DNA of 64,000 nt, taken from the NCBI GenBank assembly GCA_012728725.1, contig JAAYEM010000012.1, positions 45,760-109,759 of the forward strand, read 5' to 3'. Both the position numbers and the translations under genes were made by a program. This document shows, in pieces, positions 1 through 8,140 of the stretch; within the stretch, counting starts at the first letter, position 1, and each line of letters starts with the position of its first letter. Under the pieces are notes generated by a model. It worked only from the letters and a program-made list of their open reading frames with translations, did not search any database and was not told the DNA's origin. Origin of the DNA: Tissierellia bacterium. GTDB lineage: Bacteria; Bacillota; Clostridia; Tissierellales; Tepidimicrobiaceae.

Positions 1-350
1 GGGTATTTTTGCTGTTTTTATTATTGTTGGTTGTATTAGCCACAACTGGCTGCGGTAATGACCCTGATGAGGTAATTGGAATCAGGGGAGAGGTAGAGGA
101 AATATATACCGACGAGGAAACCCTAGCTGTTGTAGGAATTTTAGTAGAAGGGGAAGTTGAAGAAGACACCATGTATGACAGCGCCAATGTTACTATTAAT
201 GAAGATACTAAAATATATAGGGGAGAAGAAGAGGTTACCGTAGATGAATTAGAAGTGGGTATAATAGTAGAGGTAATATTTGATGGACCAGTAGCAGAAT
301 CTTATCCTGCACAAGGGACAGCTAAAAAGATAAAAATATTTGAGGATTAG
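1..350 (+). CDS. DUF3221 (YobA)-like lipoprotein, 5' end missing
   Basis: The reading frame is open to the window edge, so the true start lies outside. What is visible begins inside a hydrophobic signal sequence (Leu/Val-rich) ending in a lipobox-like LATTGC, so the mature protein is probably a lipid-anchored extracytoplasmic protein of about 100 residues. The mature part is acidic and beta-rich, with an IRGEVEEI opening, a central TKIYRGEEEVTVDEL segment and a closing GTAKKIKI strand. This resembles the small OB-like DUF3221/YobA lipoproteins of Firmicutes. Thr at the -3 position of the lipobox is less common than Leu or Val. No enzymatic motif is visible and no function is assigned. It ends 10 nt before the next start codon, so the two may be cotranscribed. 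Confidence 0.55.
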   Translation, partial: VFLLFLLLLVVLATTGCGNDPDEVIGIRGEVEEIYTDEETLAVVGILVEGEVEEDTMYDSANVTINEDTKIYRGEEEVTVDELEVGIIVEVIFDGPVAESYPAQGTAKKIKIFED

Positions 351-360
351 AGGTGTTGCT

Positions 361-858
361 ATGTTTAACTTAGAGCCTATTAAGGATATGAATCAGGAAG
401 AAAGATTGAAGTATATGAACTATTTGCTAAAGGCCCAATTAAGCTCTGAAAAAGATGAGTTAGCCAACCTCTCCAATGCCACAGCAATTATTGCAGCCTG
501 TGTAGACAGACTAAATTGGGCAGGTTTTTACATACTAAGAGGAGATGAACTGATTTTAGGACCATTTCAAGGCCTACCAGCCTGCAATAGGATAGAGATA
601 GGCAAGGGGGTATGTGGTACAGCAGTTGCAAGAAGAGAGGTTCAATTAGTTCCAGATGTACACCAGTTTCCCGGCCACATAGCCTGTGATCCAGCTTCCA
701 ATTCTGAATTGGTAATACCCATTATTAAGGATGATACCCTTTATGGAGTACTAGACCTTGACAGTCCAGAAAAGGGAAGATTTACTGAATTGGAGAAAAA
801 GTATTTTATTGAGTTTGTTGAAATTTTAAATGAGTATATTGATTGGAATAATGTTTAA
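361..858 (+). CDS. msrC: Free methionine-(R)-sulfoxide reductase, GAF type
   Basis: This 165-residue single GAF-domain protein matches fRMsr (E. coli YebR, Bacillus YtsP), which reduces free methionine-R-sulfoxide in the cytoplasm with thioredoxin as electron donor. The three redox cysteines are visible at Cys75, Cys85 and Cys109 (contexts LPACN, KGVCGTA, HIACD), with the 10- and 24-residue spacings expected for the family. The signature NWAGFYIL lies at about residues 52-59. I chose the ATG at 361 because an AGGTG ribosome site sits just upstream; an in-frame TTG seven codons earlier lacks one. A terminator follows directly. Confidence 0.93.
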   Translation: MFNLEPIKDMNQEERLKYMNYLLKAQLSSEKDELANLSNATAIIAACVDRLNWAGFYILRGDELILGPFQGLPACNRIEIGKGVCGTAVARREVQLVPDVHQFPGHIACDPASNSELVIPIIKDDTLYGVLDLDSPEKGRFTELEKKYFIEFVEILNEYIDWNNV

Positions 859-883
859 AAGGGCCATTCTAGGCCTTTTTTTT
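857..883 (+). terminator. Intrinsic terminator after msrC
   Basis: A GGCC/GGCC stem extended by A-T pairs has a six-base loop and is followed by a run of eight T. It starts inside the stop codon region of the reductase gene. Confidence 0.8.
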
Positions 884-1028
884 AATCATAGACTTTTATA
901 ATTAATACTTAATGCTGTAGATAGATGATGAAGTGAATCTTGTGAATTGTAAATTTTAAATTGGGAATTGATATTTTTTAATTTACAAGATGGTTATATT
1001 TTGCTAAGGTTTATTACATATTTGCAAA

Positions 1029-1468
1029 GAAGGTCCTAACATATTTATAAAAAATGCCATGGGGAGACAATAACCAGATATTAGTGGTTTGTAAGATCTC
1101 CCTACCATGTTATAGTATGGCAAATTGGAAGGCTCTTTTATAAAGACAAGCCTCGACTTTGAAAGATTTGTGAAAATATCCGACTAAGGGGAGAAAATTG
1201 TTTGGCCGCTTCCTGAGCGTTAGCGAATAAGCGGCCATTTTCTCCCCGTGTCGTGATATTTTCCAAATCTTGAAACGGAGAGGAGGTCTTTATAAAAGAG
1301 CCGAGGACCTTTTGAAAAGCAGGGTGGGAAAGTAGAAGTGATCTTCCATTCCCACCCGTATCTCCATTATTGTGTCTCAATGCTTTTCTTTATCAATGAG
1401 CCTTCCAATCAGACATGCTTATAAACATGGTAGGGAGATCTTTATATGGCCACCTGTTTAATACCTTC
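1029..1468. other. Large nested inverted-repeat element (candidate structured RNA or palindromic repeat)
   Basis: The 770-bp gap between msrC and nrdJ holds no convincing gene but contains an unusually regular set of nested complementary arms. From outside in: 1029-1034 with 1463-1468; 1056-1060 with 1445-1449; 1095-1109 with 1426-1440 (15 bp, perfect); 1125-1135 with 1398-1408 (11 bp). Inside this trunk lie two branches. The left one pairs 1136-1147 with 1286-1297, 1163-1184 with 1250-1271 (imperfect), 1188-1198 with 1237-1247 and 1204-1211 with 1229-1236. The right one pairs 1314-1321 with 1381-1388 and 1322-1330 with 1349-1357. The pairings are mutually compatible and describe one multibranched fold about 440 nt long. 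An 80-codon minus-strand frame through it looks like a by-product of the palindromes. The rest of the gap is AT-rich and carries the nrdJ promoter. Confidence 0.7.
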
Positions 1469-1539
1469 TTTATAAATTTGCCAGCAACGGAGATTTTACA
1501 ATAAAAAATAGTCCTTATAGATTATATTAAAAATTAATA

Positions 1540-1568
1540 TTGCAATGGGATTAGTAATATGTTATATT
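1540..1568 (+). promoter_or_regulatory. Candidate sigma-A promoter of nrdJ
   Basis: TTGCAA and TATATT are separated by 17 nt, about 60 nt upstream of the nrdJ start. The match is good but was found by eye only. No clear NrdR box is seen. Confidence 0.45.
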
Positions 1569-1629
1569 GGGCATATATAGTATATATAGGAGAGCAAATA
1601 TACTACATGTTGTTATGGGAGGGAATTAG

Positions 1630-3762
1630 ATGGTTAAGGTTGAGAAGCGGGACGGAAGAATAGTAGACTTTGATGGGGAGAAAATAGTAAATGCCATTGG
1701 CAAGGCCATGGTAAGGACTGAAAAGGGTTTAGACCAGGAATTGGCTAGGAAAATTGCAGATAAGGCCTATGAAGTATTTAAAGAACTAGAGGTAGTACAT
1801 ATAGAGCAAATACAGGACTTTGTAGAGATAGAATTGATGAGGACTAGGCCAGATGTGGCAAAACTATATATCCTATATAGGGAAGAGCGGGCTAGACTCA
1901 GAAAACAAGGTTGGGATATGACAGACCTACAGAGGGATATATATGAGCAGAAATATAGATTTGAAAATGAAACTTTTGAAGAGTTTCTAATCAGGGTAAG
2001 TGGTGAAAATGACTCTATAAAGAAGGCAATCAAGGACAAAAAATTTATGCCTGCAGGTAGAATTTTGGCAGGTAGAGGCTTGGATAAGCATGGTAGAAAG
2101 ATTACCTTGTCAAATTGCTATGTAATGCCTCAGGTTGAAGATAATATAGAATCCATATTCGACACAGCCAAATATATGGCAAGGACCTTTTCCTATGGTG
2201 GAGGGGTAGGCCTGTCCCTATCTAAATTGAGGCCCAAGGGAGCCAAGGTAAACAATGCGGCTAATACTACTACTGGTGCTGTATCCTTCATGGACCTTTA
2301 TTCCCTGGTTACAGGATTGATTGGATTGAAGGGAAGGCGGGGGGCCTTGATGCTTAATTTAGATTGTAACCATCCCGATATAGAAGATTTTATAGATGTA
2401 AAAAATGATCTAGACAGGGTGAGGTATGCTAATATATCGGTCAATGTTACTGATGATTTTATGGATGCTGTATTAGAGGATAGGGATTATGAACTGTATT
2501 TTAAGGTAGAGGCTACTGGAGAGGAGATAAGTAGGAGGATTAAGGCTAGAGACCTTTTTAGGAAGATAGCCAAAAATAATTGGAATATGGCGGAGCCAGG
2601 TGTATTATTTACAGACCGTATTAATTCCTGGCATTTGATGAGTGAAGATGAGACCTTTGAATTTGCTGGGGTAAATCCCTGTGCAGAGGAGACCCTGCCA
2701 GGATTTGGTTCTTGTAATCTATCCTCTATAAACCTAAGCCAATTTGTTAGCAATCCTTTTACTAAGGATGCTAAATTTGAATTTGAAGAATTTGGCCAAA
2801 TGGTAAGGGAAGGAGTAATCTATTTAAATGAAGTATTAGATGAAAATATTAATCTACATCCACTAGAAGAGCAGAGAAAGGTGTCTCGTGAATTGAGGCA
2901 AATTGGATTAGGCCTTATGGGAATAGCTGATATGTTTATAAAGATGGGCATAAAATATGGTAGTGAAGAGTGTATTGATCTAATTCATAAAATAGGTAAG
3001 GTGTTAGTCAATGAAGCCCTAAGGCAGTCTGCCCTTTTAGCCAAAGAACATGGCCCCTTCCCCAGGTATAGGGAAGAAGCAGTACTCAAATCCCCCTTCC
3101 TCCTATCCAATGCAGATGAAGATGTGCTAGAATTGATTAAAAAATATGGACTTAGAAATAGCCAGCTTTTGACCATACCGCCAACGGGAAGCATATCTAC
3201 TTTAATTGGTTGTAGTAACGGTATAGAACCAATTTTCCAAGTATCTTATACTAGAAAGTCTGAGTCCTTACACCATGAAGATACCTATTATAAGGTATTT
3301 ACTCCAATTGTAAAGGAATATATGGATAGGTATAATATAAGTAGAGAAGAAGACCTTCCCGATTATTTTGTAACCGCTTTAGATTTAGATTATAAGAAAA
3401 GGATTGATGTACAGGCAGCCTGGCAACAATATATAGATGCCAGCATATCCTCAACAGTTAACCTACCCAATGAAACTACTGTGGAAGAAATAGAAGAATT
3501 ATATATATATGCATGGAAAAAAGGGCTAAAAGGTATTACAATTTATAGGGATGGATGTGCTCGAGATGGAATACTGATTACTGAAAAGGCTAGATTGACC
3601 AAGAGGCAAAGAATTGAAAAACTGCAACAGGAATTAAATGAGCTATTGGAAGAACATTTAAGAGAACATCCTGATATTTGTCCTATGTGTGGAGGGCCCT
3701 TAATCCATAGCGGAGGTTGTTCCGAATGTCAAGACTGTGGTTACAGTCCATGTTCAGTGTAG
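1630..3762 (+). CDS. nrdJ: Adenosylcobalamin-dependent (class II) ribonucleotide reductase
   Basis: This 710-residue enzyme makes deoxyribonucleotides using an adenosylcobalamin-generated thiyl radical. An N-terminal ATP-cone (residues 1-90) is followed by the ten-stranded barrel. The redox pair is Cys163 (LSNCYVM) and Cys362 (GSCNLSS), and the radical cysteine is Cys351 in the NPCAE motif. The C-terminus is a cysteine cluster (Cys684, 687, 697, 700, 703, 708) typical of NrdJ proteins, where it relays reducing power. No small radical-carrying subunit gene lies nearby, which supports class II. B12 demand fits the cobalamin island at the other end of the window. The ATG follows a GGGAGGG ribosome site. 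Confidence 0.93.
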   Translation: MVKVEKRDGRIVDFDGEKIVNAIGKAMVRTEKGLDQELARKIADKAYEVFKELEVVHIEQIQDFVEIELMRTRPDVAKLYILYREERARLRKQGWDMTDLQRDIYEQKYRFENETFEEFLIRVSGENDSIKKAIKDKKFMPAGRILAGRGLDKHGRKITLSNCYVMPQVEDNIESIFDTAKYMARTFSYGGGVGLSLSKLRPKGAKVNNAANTTTGAVSFMDLYSLVTGLIGLKGRRGALMLNLDCNHPDIEDFIDVKNDLDRVRYANISVNVTDDFMDAVLEDRDYELYFKVEATGEEISRRIKARDLFRKIAKNNWNMAEPGVLFTDRINSWHLMSEDETFEFAGVNPCAEETLPGFGSCNLSSINLSQFVSNPFTKDAKFEFEEFGQMVREGVIYLNEVLDENINLHPLEEQRKVSRELRQIGLGLMGIADMFIKMGIKYGSEECIDLIHKIGKVLVNEALRQSALLAKEHGPFPRYREEAVLKSPFLLSNADEDVLELIKKYGLRNSQLLTIPPTGSISTLIGCSNGIEPIFQVSYTRKSESLHHEDTYYKVFTPIVKEYMDRYNISREEDLPDYFVTALDLDYKKRIDVQAAWQQYIDASISSTVNLPNETTVEEIEELYIYAWKKGLKGITIYRDGCARDGILITEKARLTKRQRIEKLQQELNELLEEHLREHPDICPMCGGPLIHSGGCSECQDCGYSPCSV

Positions 3763-3768
3763 AATAAG

Positions 3769-3806
3769 AAGGTCAGGCTATTGAATAAAAAATCAGGCCT
3801 GACCTT
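3769..3806 (+). terminator. Hairpin after nrdJ
   Basis: A perfect 10-bp stem (AAGGTCAGGC with its complement) has an 18-nt A-rich loop. The T-tract is short, so termination may be partial. Confidence 0.6.
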
Positions 3807-3824
3807 TAAATTGAGGGAGGTAGT

Positions 3825-5246
3825 ATGAATAGCAAATCCATAATCCACAAACTTCCTAAGATTGTTAAAGAGGGAAGGAAAATAGCTGAAGAGATCATAA
3901 ATAGGCCTTTAGACAATACATATTTTCAAAGGGAAAAAATAATACCAGGGGGGAAGGAAGAATCTATTAATTCAGGTTCCTTTGATGGATGGATAAATAA
4001 ATTTTACTATGGGGATAATTTAAAGGTAATTGAAAGCCTATTAAAAGAAGGATATGGGGGGAAAATAGACCTTATATATATTGATCCTCCTTTTTTAACA
4101 AAGGCCAATTATAAGGGAAAGATTGTCCTGAAAAAAGGGAAAGAGGAAGAGGTAATAGAATACTTTGCCTATAGGGATGTATGGGAAGAGGGTTTAATTA
4201 CATATCTTAAAATGCTGTATGTAAGGATATTTTTGATGAGGGAGCTTTTAAGCCATAAAGGAACCATTTATGTCCACCTGGATTATAGGACTGTCCACTA
4301 TGTGAAGATATTAATGGATGAAATATTTGGGGAAGAAAATTTCTTGAATGAGATTATTTGGGCCTACAAATCTGGAGGAGTAAGTCACAAGTATTATTCG
4401 AGGAAACATGACAATATTTTGGTATATACTAAGGGGAAGGATTACATATTCAATCCCCAGCTTGAAAAATCCTATAACAGGGGTTTAAAGCCCTATAGGT
4501 TTAAAGGGGTTAAGGAATACAAAGATGAAATAGGCTGGTATACCTTGGTTAATTTAAAGGATGTTTGGCAGATAGATATGGTGGGCAGGACCTCCAAGGA
4601 GAGGATAGGTTATGATACCCAAAAACCTATTAAACTATTGGAAAGAATAATATTGACATCCTCCAATGAAGATTCCATTGTGGCAGATTTTTATGCAGGT
4701 TCTGGAACTACCGGCATTACAGCTGAAATGCACAAGCGAAAATGGATTATGGCAGATAAGGGAGCCCTATCCTATACTACAATTAACAATAGATTAATGG
4801 AAAACCAATCCTCACCCTATTATATATACAAGGATCCTAGCAATTCTAAAAGAGCAGGTAAATTAAATATTAAAAATATAGAAATAGTAAAAAATGAAAA
4901 GGGAAGAGAGGAATTATATATTGAATTGGGTGGGTATCAATTAGATATAGAAAAGATAAATATAAGGGAAAGGTACAGACCTAAAATTGAAGAAGTTTTA
5001 AATAGGAATTCCTTAAGCCTAATAGATTTTATAGGGATAGATATGGATTATGATGGTAATAATCCCCTAATCCATTGGCAAGACTATAAGGATAAGGACA
5101 ATATGACTATCCATCCCATTATAAGGCTTGAAATAGGAAATACTGATAATAGGAAAATATATATAAAATATATTGACGTATTTGGGCAGGAAAATTCAAT
5201 TACATATGAAGTCAATGATGGAAGGCTTGGCTTATATGAATATTAG
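3825..5246 (+). CDS. Solitary beta-class DNA adenine-N6/cytosine-N4 methyltransferase
   Basis: This S-adenosylmethionine-dependent DNA methyltransferase has 473 residues. The catalytic motif IV is YIDPPF (residues 85-90, Phe replacing the usual Tyr). The AdoMet-binding motif I, DFYAGSGTTG, comes later at 288-297. That order defines the beta group that includes type III Mod proteins and YhdJ. The intervening 100-280 region holds target recognition, and TQKPIKLLERII is the usual run-in to motif I. About 170 residues beyond the catalytic core form an uncharacterised C-terminal domain. No restriction endonuclease or helicase gene is adjacent, so it is either an orphan methylase or the remains of a system. 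The target sequence cannot be read from the protein. Confidence 0.85.
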   Translation: MNSKSIIHKLPKIVKEGRKIAEEIINRPLDNTYFQREKIIPGGKEESINSGSFDGWINKFYYGDNLKVIESLLKEGYGGKIDLIYIDPPFLTKANYKGKIVLKKGKEEEVIEYFAYRDVWEEGLITYLKMLYVRIFLMRELLSHKGTIYVHLDYRTVHYVKILMDEIFGEENFLNEIIWAYKSGGVSHKYYSRKHDNILVYTKGKDYIFNPQLEKSYNRGLKPYRFKGVKEYKDEIGWYTLVNLKDVWQIDMVGRTSKERIGYDTQKPIKLLERIILTSSNEDSIVADFYAGSGTTGITAEMHKRKWIMADKGALSYTTINNRLMENQSSPYYIYKDPSNSKRAGKLNIKNIEIVKNEKGREELYIELGGYQLDIEKINIRERYRPKIEEVLNRNSLSLIDFIGIDMDYDGNNPLIHWQDYKDKDNMTIHPIIRLEIGNTDNRKIYIKYIDVFGQENSITYEVNDGRLGLYEY

Positions 5247-5368
5247 AAGCAATTTAATCAAAAAATATTTTCCTATTTGAGAATAAAAAAATTAAAAATC
5301 CTATATACTTCTTTATCAAAATAGGATATTATTAGCATATATAGAAAACCTTTGAGAGGAGAGTAAAT

Positions 5369-5824
5369 ATGGACAATAAGAATAAGGGAAATTGTGACTG
5401 TAACCATGACCATGAACATGGAGCTTGTGATTGTGGAAATCATGATGAAATGGATATAATCCATCTTACCCTTGAGGATGATTCAGAGTTAGAATGTAGC
5501 ATACTGGGGACCTTTGAAGTAGCTGATAAGGAGTATATTGCACTAGTTCCTCTAGATAGTGAAGAGGCCTATGCCGACCAGGTATTGCTATATAGATATG
5601 AAGAAGATGAAGATGGGATAGTTCTAATTAATATCGAAGATGAAGAGGAATTTGATAAGGTTATAGAAGCTTTTTATATGTTGTTTGAAGAAATGGATTT
5701 AGAAGACGAATACTTTGACTATTACGATGAAGACTATGAAGAGGGTTTTGATGAAGAATTGGATGAGGAATTTGATGAAGAATTTGATTTTGACTTTGAT
5801 ATAGATTTAGAGGATGAAGAATAA
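5369..5824 (+). CDS. DUF1292-family acidic protein with Cys/His-rich N-terminus
   Basis: This 151-residue soluble protein has three parts. Residues 9-25 are a Cys/His cluster (Cys9, Cys11, His13, 15, 17, Cys20, Cys22, His25) that looks able to bind metal. Residues 30-105 match the YrzB/DUF1292 core (IIHLTLEDDSELEC, EYIALVPL, VLLYRYEED). Residues 110-151 are almost entirely Asp, Glu, Phe and Tyr, built from short repeats of the EEFDEEFD type. The function of DUF1292 proteins is not established. A GAGAGGAGAG ribosome site supports the start. A short inverted repeat (5298-5304 with 5321-5327) in the leader may be a weak terminator for the methylase gene. Confidence 0.8.
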   Translation: MDNKNKGNCDCNHDHEHGACDCGNHDEMDIIHLTLEDDSELECSILGTFEVADKEYIALVPLDSEEAYADQVLLYRYEEDEDGIVLINIEDEEEFDKVIEAFYMLFEEMDLEDEYFDYYDEDYEEGFDEELDEEFDEEFDFDFDIDLEDEE

Positions 5825-5833
5825 TCATTAGGC

Positions 5834-5872
5834 AAGAAGTACTTCGACTATTTAGTTGGGGTACTTTCTTTA
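5834..5872 (+). terminator. Probable terminator after the DUF1292 gene
   Basis: An AGTAC/GTACT stem continues through CGACTA/TAGTTG with G-T pairs, and a T-rich stretch follows. Confidence 0.5.
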
Positions 5873-5894
5873 GTAATTAGGAAAGGATGGTATT

Positions 5895-7196
5895 ATGAGA
5901 AAGGAACAGGAATTTGCTTATGATCTCATAGACTTTATAGGGGCCAGCCCTAGTCCCTACCATACTGTGAGACAGATAGAAGAAATACTGGTTAGGGAAG
6001 GATTTAATAAGCTATCCTTCCATGATAGCTGGAAATTGGAAAAGGAAGGCAAATACTATGTAACAAAAAACTCTTCCGCCATAATTGGATTTGTAATAGG
6101 AAGGGGAGAGCTTGAAAGGGATGGCTTTAAACTAATAGGGGCCCATACGGACACCCCTACTTTCAAGGTTAAACCAAATCCAGAGATAGATGTAGAAGGA
6201 AAGTATATTAAATTAAATACGGAAGTATACGGAGGTCCCATATATAGCACTTGGTTTGATAAGCCCCTATCTCTAGCCGGCAGGGTAGCTATTAGAAGTG
6301 AAAATCCTATGAAACCTGAAGAATTGCTAATAGATTTTGAGAAACCTATTTTGATTATACCAAGCCTAGCCATCCATATGAACAGGAAGGTAAATGAAGG
6401 GGTGGAAATCAACCCTCAAAAACATACCCTACCCTTATTATCCATTATGGACAGGGAAATCAATAAGGATAATTTCCTACTGGAATTGATAGCTGATAAG
6501 CTAAAAGTAGATGTAGAGGATATTTTAGATTGTGAACTATTCCTATACAGTACGGAAAGGGGAGCCTTAATAGGCCTTAATGAGGAGTTTATATCCGTTG
6601 GCAAACTAGATGATTTGGCCATGGTCCATGCAGGACTTAATGGACTAATAGAAAGTAGTGTAGCCAAGGCCACCAATGTATTGGTCTGCTTTGATAATGA
6701 GGAGGTAGGCAGCACCACTAAACAGGGGGCAGCCAGCCCAATGCTTAGGACCCTTCTAGAGAGGATTGCCATAGCTTTAGGTAAGAATAGGGAGGATTAT
6801 TACAGGGCCTTATCCAATTCCTTCCTAATATCGGCAGACATGGCCCATGCCCTTCATCCAAACTATACGGAAAAACAGGATTTAACCAATAAGCCTATTA
6901 TAAACGGGGGACCAACTATTAAGATATCTGCTAGACAATCCTATACTACAGATAGCGTTTCTTCTGCTGTTTATCAAAGCATATGTAAATCCATTGATGT
7001 TCCAGTACAGAAATTTGTAAACAGATCTGATGAAAGGGGAGGCTCAACCATAGGGCCCATATCATCTACTCAATTGGATATAGCTTCCATAGATGTAGGT
7101 AATCCCATCCTTGCTATGCATTCTATAAGGGAACTAGGGGGAGTGCTAGATCACTATTATATATATAAATCCTTTAAAGAATTTTATAGGATATAG
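5895..7196 (+). CDS. apeB: M18 family metal-dependent aminopeptidase
   Basis: This 433-residue cytoplasmic exopeptidase is of the aspartyl aminopeptidase family and removes N-terminal residues from peptides with a di-zinc centre. Ligand motifs are in family order: AHTDTP (His84, Asp86), GKLDDLAM, CFDNEEVGS, SADMAHALHPN and a C-terminal AMHSIREL. The length is normal for M18. The ATG lies downstream of an AGGAAAGGATG stretch. Peptide degradation would suit an amino-acid-fermenting anaerobe. The gene stands alone between a terminator and the next promoter. Confidence 0.93.
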   Translation: MRKEQEFAYDLIDFIGASPSPYHTVRQIEEILVREGFNKLSFHDSWKLEKEGKYYVTKNSSAIIGFVIGRGELERDGFKLIGAHTDTPTFKVKPNPEIDVEGKYIKLNTEVYGGPIYSTWFDKPLSLAGRVAIRSENPMKPEELLIDFEKPILIIPSLAIHMNRKVNEGVEINPQKHTLPLLSIMDREINKDNFLLELIADKLKVDVEDILDCELFLYSTERGALIGLNEEFISVGKLDDLAMVHAGLNGLIESSVAKATNVLVCFDNEEVGSTTKQGAASPMLRTLLERIAIALGKNREDYYRALSNSFLISADMAHALHPNYTEKQDLTNKPIINGGPTIKISARQSYTTDSVSSAVYQSICKSIDVPVQKFVNRSDERGGSTIGPISSTQLDIASIDVGNPILAMHSIRELGGVLDHYYIYKSFKEFYRI

Positions 7197-7231
7197 GCTC
7201 CTTTTCTTTGAAGGCTTAATTATAATAGATT

Positions 7232-7240
7232 TGCTATAAT
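7232..7240 (+). promoter_or_regulatory. Extended -10 element upstream of the Cof phosphatase
   Basis: TGCTATAAT is a TGn-extended perfect -10, about 40 nt before the start codon. No convincing -35 is present at 17 nt. Confidence 0.5.
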
Positions 7241-7280
7241 ATATAGCTTAGTAACAATAGTAACAGGAGTGATAAATGGA

Positions 7281-8114
7281 ATGTATAAATTAATAGCCAT
7301 AGATTTGGATGGAACTTTGTTAGACGATAAAAAGAAGATTCCTAGAGAGAATATAGAAGTAGTAAATCAATTGATCGATATGGGCTATGAGGTGGTAATA
7401 GCAACGGGAAGAAGGTATTGGTCAGCAAAGGAGCTTACCAAGGATATAGATAGATCCATGGTAATACTGGCCAACAATGGAAATGTGGTAAGGCATACCA
7501 AGGATGATCAGGTAATTATAAAAAAGTATTTGGATTTAGAGGATTTTAGAATTGTAATAGAGGAAGGAAGAAAAAGGGGCTTATACCCAATTATCCATGT
7601 AGACAATTATGAGGAAGGTATCGATTTAATAATAGAAGTGGGAAGGGGTAGCGAGAATTATTCCACCTATATAGCTGGATTTGAAGAAAGGTATAAAGAG
7701 GTGGAGAATTATTTAGAAATAACTGATGAAAAGATATTGGCAGTGGTATATGCAGGCTCTAAGAAGGATTTAGATAACTTCCATTTTGATATAAATGAAA
7801 AATACCCAAACAGATTTAATTCCCATGTAATGGGGAATATAAAGATGGCAGAAGCCATGTTGGAGATTATGAATCCTTTAGGCAACAAATGGTTAAGTTT
7901 AGTTGAGTATGCCAAGGAAAGGGGTATAGACCAAAAAGAGATTATAGCTATTGGGGACGATAACAACGATATCCAGATGATAAAAAATGCTGGCTGTGGA
8001 ATAGCTATGAAAAATGCCAGTGAAAGAGTAAAAGAAGTGGCAGATATTATTTCAGAAAAGGACAATAATGAATCTGGAGTAGCCTTTGAATTGAAAAGGG
8101 TTCTAAATTTATAG
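7281..8114 (+). CDS. Cof-type HAD-IIB phosphatase
   Basis: This 277-residue member of the HAD superfamily (Cof/YbjI type) dephosphorylates small phosphorylated metabolites; the substrate cannot be deduced. Motif I is IDLDGTLLDD near the N-terminus with the nucleophilic Asp. Motif II is IATGRR. Motif III/IV is IAIGDDNNDIQMIKNAGCGIAMKN. The large C2-type cap lies between. I prefer the ATG at 7281, which has an AGGAG ribosome site 11 nt upstream; the GTG twelve bases earlier overlaps that site. The next gene follows after 26 nt and is probably cotranscribed. Confidence 0.88.
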   Translation: MYKLIAIDLDGTLLDDKKKIPRENIEVVNQLIDMGYEVVIATGRRYWSAKELTKDIDRSMVILANNGNVVRHTKDDQVIIKKYLDLEDFRIVIEEGRKRGLYPIIHVDNYEEGIDLIIEVGRGSENYSTYIAGFEERYKEVENYLEITDEKILAVVYAGSKKDLDNFHFDINEKYPNRFNSHVMGNIKMAEAMLEIMNPLGNKWLSLVEYAKERGIDQKEIIAIGDDNNDIQMIKNAGCGIAMKNASERVKEVADIISEKDNNESGVAFELKRVLNL

Positions 8115-8140
8115 GAATATGAGGTAGAAAAGGTGGAAGT

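Noticed and set aside
1138..1380. 80-codon minus-strand reading frame inside the inverted-repeat element
   Set aside because: It is made almost wholly from the palindromic arms, has no good ribosome site and no recognisable domain. It is best seen as a by-product of the repeat structure.
1560..1600. NrdR box ahead of nrdJ
   Set aside because: AT-rich stretches such as CATATATAG are present but none fits the 16-bp NrdR consensus in spacing, and only one half-match is seen.
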